From Bacteroidaceae bacterium (lineage in GTDB: Bacteria > Bacteroidota > Bacteroidia > Bacteroidales > Bacteroidaceae), in assembly GCA_017481875.1 (NCBI GenBank), contig JAFUOP010000014.1, positions 1 through 64,000 on the forward strand: 64,000 nucleotides of DNA. Direction: 5' to 3'. Below are positions 59,211 through 64,000 of this stretch, in pieces; position 1 is the first letter of the stretch, and each line of letters opens with the position of its first letter. Position numbers and translations under genes: made by a program. The notes under the pieces were generated by a model. That model saw only the letters and a program-made list of their open reading frames with translations. It did not search any database and was not told where the DNA came from.

Positions 59211-60620
59211 TTAAGATGGTTTCTCTATGCTTGAAATAAACTCGTCTGTTGAAATATCCACGTCGTATATTTGCTCAAAAAGTTCAAATAGTATATCCGA
59301 TTTTCCATTAAGAGCATTCTCAATATATGGGCGCATTTTATCTTGTTGCCCAATGTTGTACATAACATATGCTATGCAGGCATCAAAGTCGGTGGCATCT
59401 CCATTTTCGGGGCGTGCATAGAGCAGCACGCTTTTGGCTATCTCCCAGTGCTTGTATTTTATAAGGTGGCGTGCAAGAGCAAACAACTCTTCCTCCTGGC
59501 TCCACTCCTTTATATCCATTGTATTCATCTCGTTGAAAGTAAGATTCTCTTTGTCGCGCAGTTCATACAGCTCTCCTTTGCCTATAAGTAGCTGTTTTAT
59601 CTGCTCGGGGTGCATTACCAACGCAAGTGAGATAGCTCCTGTTGCACCGTTTATGTTGCCCATTTTACTCATTATTATTGCGCGGTTTATGCGTGCCAGC
59701 ATAGCCTCTATGCTGCCGTTGTCGGTTATATGAGCTACCTCTTCAAATCCCTTTAACGCTTTGTCGAGGTTCCCGTTGGCGTGATGGCATAGTGCGATGT
59801 AGAACTTGGGCATTGCCGAGTTGGGGTATTTCTGCGCAAGTACTTCGAAAATAGCCTGTGCTTTGTTGTAGTTGTGCAGGAAGTAGTAGCAGTAGCCTTG
59901 CATCATGCAGGCATATTCTATTTCTTCTCCAATGGCAAGCTCATACTCAAAACACTCTATTGCTTTGGCATATTTGTTTATCATATAATATATATGCGCA
60001 AGCTGTTCCCAGTAAAATGTCGAGTACGGGTCGCTGTCGAGCAACTTGTTGTATATATCTATTGCTGCGTTTGTGTTTTGTAGCTCAATGTAGCATTCTG
60101 CTTTTATCTCCCAAAAACATTTCTCGCTTTCATTTTCTTGCAAGGCATAATTTGTTATTTGCAGTGCCTCCTGTGCAAAACCGCAATCGAGCATTAGCTC
60201 TAGGGCTTCACAAGCATTTTCTTTTGTTATTTTAGGCTGATTAAGAAAATCTATGATAATGTCGTGTGCCTCTTTGTAATCTTTTAATGCGGTGTATGTT
60301 TCGGCGTATAGTAGTTTTATCTCGTCGTCTATGGGCGTGGTAATGCTTTCAAGTGTTATTAAGGCTACTTCCGGCTCGTCCTTGCAAAGTGATAGCTTTA
60401 TCTCCATTTTTACAATGTCGGGCGAGTTTGGGTGTAGCTTTTTTGCGAGCTCAACAATGTCTTCGGCCATAAGAGGGCTGTCCTGGAGAATGTAGTATGC
60501 CTCCAGGTCGCGCAGTTCCTCAATACCGAAATATGAGCAGGCGTTCGATTCTGCAGCCTGCTCATATTTTTGTAAAAGTTCGCGGAACTCCGGTGAATCA
60601 AAGTATCCTTTGTTGTCCAT
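59211..60620 (-). CDS. Tetratricopeptide repeat protein
   Basis: The 469-aa cytosolic protein has no signal peptide. It consists of helical pairs of TPR type, clearest in the middle (for example AIDIYNKLLDSDPYSTFYWEQ, AIECFEYELAIGEEIEYACM, AQAIFEVLAQKYPNSAMPKF and ALKGFEEVAHITDNGSIEAM). It would act as a protein-interaction scaffold; the partner is unknown. It starts 9 nt after glnS on the same strand, so the two are very likely co-transcribed. Confidence 0.88.
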   Translation of the reverse strand: MDNKGYFDSPEFRELLQKYEQAAESNACSYFGIEELRDLEAYYILQDSPLMAEDIVELAKKLHPNSPDIVKMEIKLSLCKDEPEVALITLESITTPIDDEIKLLYAETYTALKDYKEAHDIIIDFLNQPKITKENACEALELMLDCGFAQEALQITNYALQENESEKCFWEIKAECYIELQNTNAAIDIYNKLLDSDPYSTFYWEQLAHIYYMINKYAKAIECFEYELAIGEEIEYACMMQGYCYYFLHNYNKAQAIFEVLAQKYPNSAMPKFYIALCHHANGNLDKALKGFEEVAHITDNGSIEAMLARINRAIIMSKMGNINGATGAISLALVMHPEQIKQLLIGKGELYELRDKENLTFNEMNTMDIKEWSQEEELFALARHLIKYKHWEIAKSVLLYARPENGDATDFDACIAYVMYNIGQQDKMRPYIENALNGKSDILFELFEQIYDVDISTDEFISSIEKPS

Positions 60621-60629
60621 TGTTCGTTG

Positions 60630-62372
60630 TTACTTGCCTTTAATCTTGTTCCAGGTGTCTTTGAGCGACACGGTGCGGTTGAAAATTGGGTGCTCGGGAG
60701 TGGAATCGGGGTCTATGTTGAAGTAGCCGATTCTCTGGAACTGCAGGTAGGAGAGTGGTGCTTGTGTGGCAAGGAATTTTTCCACGTAGCAGCCTTTGCG
60801 TACCTCAAGCGATGCGGGGTTTATCATCTCCTTCATGGCTGTGAGTGCATCGCAGCCCTTTTCCTCGCGTATTGCGGACATCTCGTCGCGGGGGTTCTCG
60901 GCTTTCCATAAACGGTCGTACAAGCGCACCTCGGCTTCAATGCAGTGCCCGCGGCTCACCCAGTGGATAGTGCTCTTCACCTTGCGGTTTGAATCCTTCT
61001 CGCCGGTCTTTGTCTCTGGTATATACTCGCAGAGTACCTCTGTTACATTGCCCTCCTCGTCTTTCACACAGCCAGTGCATAGAACTATGTAGGCATTTTT
61101 CAGACGCACCTCGCGGCCTTGTGTCAGGCGAAAATAGTTCTTGGGAGCATCTTCCATAAAGTCGTCGCGCTCAATCCATAGCTCGCGGCTGAATTCAATG
61201 GTGTGTGTGCCTGCATTGGGGTCCTCGGGGTTGTTTATGGCTGTGAGCTCCTCAACCTTGCCTTCGGGGTAGTTGGTTATGGTGAGCTTCACGGGGTTGA
61301 TAACGGCCGACACGCGTGTGGCGCGGGCGTTGAGGTCCTCGCGCACCGCACTCTCGAGCAGTGCAAAGTCGTTGAGTGCATCGTATGTTGTGTAGCCTAT
61401 CTTATCTACAAAGTTGCGAATAGACTCGGGTGAGTAGCCACGACGGCGGAAACCGCATATTGTGGGCATACGGGGGTCGTCCCAGCCGTTTACAAGCCCC
61501 TCTTTCACCAAAATGAGCAGGTTGCGTTTGCTCATAAGTGTGTAGTTGAGGTTCAGTTTGTTGAACTCGTACTGGCGTGGGCGGTTGTCGTCGAGGTCTT
61601 TCTCCTCTTTAATCCAATCTACAAAAAGGTCATAAAGTGGGCGATGTGGCACAAACTCGAGTGTACAGAGTGAGTGGGTAACACCCTCAAGGTAGTCGCT
61701 CTGGCCGTGTGCAAAGTCGTACATTGGGTATGCTTTCCATTTAGTGCCTGTACGGTGGTGCGCACTCTTTACCACGCGGTATATAATGGGGTCGCGGAAG
61801 TGCATGTTGCTGCTTGCCATATCTATCTTGGCGCGGAGCACCATTTTGCCCTCCTCAATCTCGCCGGTGTTCATCTTTTCAAAGAGCGCGAGGCTCTCCT
61901 CTGCGGGGCGGTCGCGGTAGGGGCTGTTTATACCGGGCTGTGTAGGTGTGCCTTTTTGCTCGGCAATCTGCTCGGCTGTCTGCTCATCGATGTATGCCTT
62001 GCCCTCTTTTATGAGGCGCACGGCAAAGTCCCACAATTGCTGGAAGTAGTCCGATGCGTAATAGACATTGGCCCACTCAAAGCCAAGCCATTTTATATCC
62101 TCCATAATGGCATCGACATACTCTACGTCCTCTTTGGTGGGGTTTGTGTCGTCGAAGCGCAGGTTGCATATTCCGTTATATTTCTGTGCCATGCCAAAGT
62201 CCATGCAAATAGCCTTTGCGTGGCCTATGTGCAGGTAGCCGTTGGGCTCGGGTGGGAAGCGTGTCTGCACTTTTCCTCCATTCTTTCCCTCGGCAAGGTC
62301 GTTTATTATCGCTTGCTCAATAAAACTGACACTCTTTTTCTCGGTCTTTTCAGTTTCGTTAATTACGCTCAT
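60630..62372 (-). CDS. glnS: Glutaminyl-tRNA synthetase
   Basis: The 580-aa class I synthetase charges tRNA-Gln. The HIGH signature is in FPPEPNGYLHIGHAKAI, and the KMSKS equivalent is LMSKRNL. DDTNPTKEDVEYV and the C-terminal anticodon-binding beta-barrels (INPVKLTITNYPEG onwards) are present. A direct GlnRS means the organism need not rely on Gln-tRNA amidation for this codon. A TPR gene follows after 9 nt. A -7 box lies about 60 nt upstream. Confidence 0.97.
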   Translation of the reverse strand: MSVINETEKTEKKSVSFIEQAIINDLAEGKNGGKVQTRFPPEPNGYLHIGHAKAICMDFGMAQKYNGICNLRFDDTNPTKEDVEYVDAIMEDIKWLGFEWANVYYASDYFQQLWDFAVRLIKEGKAYIDEQTAEQIAEQKGTPTQPGINSPYRDRPAEESLALFEKMNTGEIEEGKMVLRAKIDMASSNMHFRDPIIYRVVKSAHHRTGTKWKAYPMYDFAHGQSDYLEGVTHSLCTLEFVPHRPLYDLFVDWIKEEKDLDDNRPRQYEFNKLNLNYTLMSKRNLLILVKEGLVNGWDDPRMPTICGFRRRGYSPESIRNFVDKIGYTTYDALNDFALLESAVREDLNARATRVSAVINPVKLTITNYPEGKVEELTAINNPEDPNAGTHTIEFSRELWIERDDFMEDAPKNYFRLTQGREVRLKNAYIVLCTGCVKDEEGNVTEVLCEYIPETKTGEKDSNRKVKSTIHWVSRGHCIEAEVRLYDRLWKAENPRDEMSAIREEKGCDALTAMKEMINPASLEVRKGCYVEKFLATQAPLSYLQFQRIGYFNIDPDSTPEHPIFNRTVSLKDTWNKIKGK

Positions 62373-62428
62373 TTTATATAGTTTTAATTTGTTTTTCTCA
62401 TTAACATCGGTTGTGGCCTAACAATTTA

Positions 62429-62436
62429 CAAAATTA
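62429..62436 (-). promoter_or_regulatory. -7 promoter box of glnS-TPR unit
   Basis: The minus strand reads TAatTTTG about 57 nt upstream of glnS. No clear -33 box. Confidence 0.4.
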
Positions 62437-62508
62437 GCATAAAAAATGGAAATAGCGGGTATTTTTTATAACATTTCGAAATCTCTTTATTTTTCGGACT
62501 TAAAGTGT

Positions 62509-62516
62509 TATCTTCG
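62509..62516 (+). promoter_or_regulatory. -7 promoter box of fhs
   Basis: TAtcTTCG followed by C, about 45 nt before the fhs start codon. A TTTA about 20 nt upstream (62486-62489) may serve as the -33 element. Confidence 0.55.
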
Positions 62517-62559
62517 CACTTGTAAAAAGAAAATTATAATTACACAAAATAAATGATAT

Positions 62560-64000
62560 ATGAAGAGTGATATTCAAATAGCTCACGAAACTGAGCTTCA
62601 ACGTATTGAAAATGTGGCTGCCACAATGGGCATTGCTGCCGACGAGCTAGAACACTATGGTAAGTACATCGCAAAATTGCCTTTGAGCCTCATAGGTGAG
62701 CAAAAGGGCAAGCTTATTCTTGTTACTGCTATCACTGCTACCCGTGCCGGTATTGGAAAGACTACAGTTTCTATTGGCCTTGCACTTGGCCTTAACAAAA
62801 TAGGCAAGAAGGCTGTTGTTGCTCTTCGCGAGCCTTCGCTCGGCCCTTGCTTCGGAATGAAGGGTGGTGCTGCAGGCGGTGGCTATGCACAGGTGCTTCC
62901 TATGGAGAAAATCAATCTTCATTTCACAGGCGACTTCCACGCAATAACATCGGCTCACAATATGATTGCCGCGTTGCTCGATAACTACCTATACCAGCAC
63001 GCAAAAGAGGGCTTCGGCCTCAAAGAGATACTGTGGCGTCGCGTGCTCGATGTTAATGATCGTTCTTTGCGCTCTATAATAACAGGTGTGGGCCCGGCTA
63101 CCAATGGCCTTGTGGAACAGGCCGGTTTTGATATCACTCCGGCTTCGGAGCTTATGGCTATTTTGTGCCTCGCGTCCGACGAGAACGACTTGCGTCGCCG
63201 CATAGAAAATATACTTTTGGGCTATACCTACGACGGTGCTCCTTTCACCGTGAAGGAGCTTGGCGTTGCAGGTTCCATTATGGTGCTGTTGAAAGACGCC
63301 ATTCAGCCCAACTTGGTGCAGACTACCGAGAATACTCCTGCCGTTGTTCACGGTGGCCCGTTTGCCAATATTGCCCACGGCTGTAACTCGCAGCTCGCCA
63401 CCAAAATGGCCCTTGCCCACAGTGAATATACAATTACCGAGGCGGGCTTCGGTGCCGACTTGGGTGCGGAAAAATTCTATAATATACTCTGCCGCAAGAG
63501 TGGCTTGCAGCCCGATGCAACAGTGATAGTTGCCACAGCACAGGGCTTGAAGATGCACGGTGGTGTGGAGCTCGACAAAATTAAGGAGCCCGACATGGAC
63601 GGCTTGCGCAACGGTCTTGCCAACCTCGACCGCCACGTTGCCAACCTGCAGTCTTTCGGACAGTCGGTAATTGTGGTGTTCAACCGTTTTGCTACCGATA
63701 CCGACGAGGAGATGGCCTTGCTGCGTGCACACGTTGAGCAGGAGCTTGGCTTGCCCTTTGTTATAAACAATGCCTTTGCACAGGGTGGCGAGGGTGCTGT
63801 TGAAATGGCACAGATTGTGGTAGATACAATAGCCAACAACCCTTCGAAGAAACTGCAATTCACATATAGCGACGAGGACAGCATAGCCACAAAAATAGAG
63901 AAGGTTGCCAAGAATATTTACGGCGCGGCATCGGTTACATTCGCCAAACCTGCAATGGACCGCATAAAGCTTGCCGAAAAGCTCGGTATGTCGGCCTTCC
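62560..64000 (+). CDS. fhs: Formate--tetrahydrofolate ligase, 5' part
   Basis: About 480 codons are in the window with no stop; the gene continues past the right edge (full family length is about 555 aa). The enzyme makes 10-formyl-THF from formate, THF and ATP. The P-loop is [11 protein letters not shown] (about 60-70), which departs from the common PAGEGKTT; as far as I recall this is normal in Bacteroidales. Further motifs are [37 protein letters not shown], the [11 protein letters not shown] segment and the [11 protein letters not shown] segment. It starts with ATG at 62560 after its own promoter. Confidence 0.95.
   Translation, partial: MKSDIQIAHETELQRIENVAATMGIAADELEHYGKYIAKLPLSLIGEQKGKLILVTAITATRAGIGKTTVSIGLALGLNKIGKKAVVALREPSLGPCFGMKGGAAGGGYAQVLPMEKINLHFTGDFHAITSAHNMIAALLDNYLYQHAKEGFGLKEILWRRVLDVNDRSLRSIITGVGPATNGLVEQAGFDITPASELMAILCLASDENDLRRRIENILLGYTYDGAPFTVKELGVAGSIMVLLKDAIQPNLVQTTENTPAVVHGGPFANIAHGCNSQLATKMALAHSEYTITEAGFGADLGAEKFYNILCRKSGLQPDATVIVATAQGLKMHGGVELDKIKEPDMDGLRNGLANLDRHVANLQSFGQSVIVVFNRFATDTDEEMALLRAHVEQELGLPFVINNAFAQGGEGAVEMAQIVVDTIANNPSKKLQFTYSDEDSIATKIEKVAKNIYGAASVTFAKPAMDRIKLAEKLGMSAF

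Noticed and set aside
62373-62559. A tetrahydrofolate riboswitch before fhs
   Set aside because: The leader after the -7 box is only about 40 nt and AT-rich, with no conserved riboswitch core.
1-64000. CRISPR arrays, insertion sequences, integrases, prophage genes or a toxin-antitoxin pair
   Set aside because: No regularly spaced direct repeats, transposase-like frames or phage genes were seen; all larger frames belong to recognisable chromosomal families.

Overview
The window is chromosomal DNA of a member of the order Bacteroidales (phylum Bacteroidota). The evidence is the promoter signature TAnnTTTG (or TATCTTCGC) with an upstream TTTG/TTG; the type IX secretion translocon SprA next to ruvA; a UpxY-type NusG paralogue; an archaeal-type prolyl-tRNA synthetase; and many Bacteroidota-typical families (DUF349, DUF4491, DUF4834, DUF5103, DUF1460, DUF3332). 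A secreted GH29 fucosidase fits a gut or other host-associated habitat, but the genus cannot be fixed from sequence alone. I see no insertion sequence, prophage, integrase, rRNA operon or CRISPR array. Almost all of the DNA is housekeeping or envelope genes.

Layout. 1-3.4 kb: tRNA-Arg(CCT) with a strong hairpin terminator, a lone TolC-like protein and the CCA-adding enzyme. 3.4-14.1 kb: a small lipoprotein, then a leftward ABC exporter-ruvA-sprA set with a 7.4-kb sprA. 14.2-19.4 kb: a transglutaminase-fold lipoprotein, cutC with a GH29 fucosidase, and a DUF4491 membrane protein. 19.5-24.8 kb: DUF349 protein, mgtE-rsmA, and a YbhN-like membrane protein. 24.8-30.6 kb: pepD, a DUF3332 lipoprotein, a Wzx-like flippase, meaB, 5-formyl-THF cyclo-ligase and a small acidic protein. 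30.6-40.1 kb: trxA-dnaE, psd-pssA-DUF4834, tadA with a small basic protein, yraN-yjbR-birA, a small membrane protein and pyrH.

40.1-45.4 kb holds the most interesting locus. It is a tightly packed, overlapping five-gene operon: a VTC-type polyphosphate-polymerase-domain protein, a DUF4956 membrane protein, a DUF2490 outer-membrane barrel, a very small protein with a type IX sorting tail, and a secreted Cthe_2159-type beta-helix carbohydrate-binding protein. An HD-domain phosphohydrolase is transcribed divergently from it. I read this as a possible envelope-spanning system that makes or displays an anionic polymer. That reading is inference; the gene content and overlaps are visible in the sequence.

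45.4-64 kb: lptD, ung-asnA, tRNA-Arg(CCG), an LpxL-type acyltransferase, proS, an OmpA-like lipoprotein, a DUF1460 amidase-fold protein, DUF5103, a two-gene upxY-wecA unit divergent from manC, glnS with a TPR protein, and the 5' part of fhs, which runs off the right edge.

Two window-wide patterns stand out. Seven genes share the exact 9-mer TATCTTCGC as the -7 promoter box. Eleven 3' ends carry long, perfectly paired inverted repeats; three of these are loopless palindromes of 50-54 bp that extend into flanking coding sequence.
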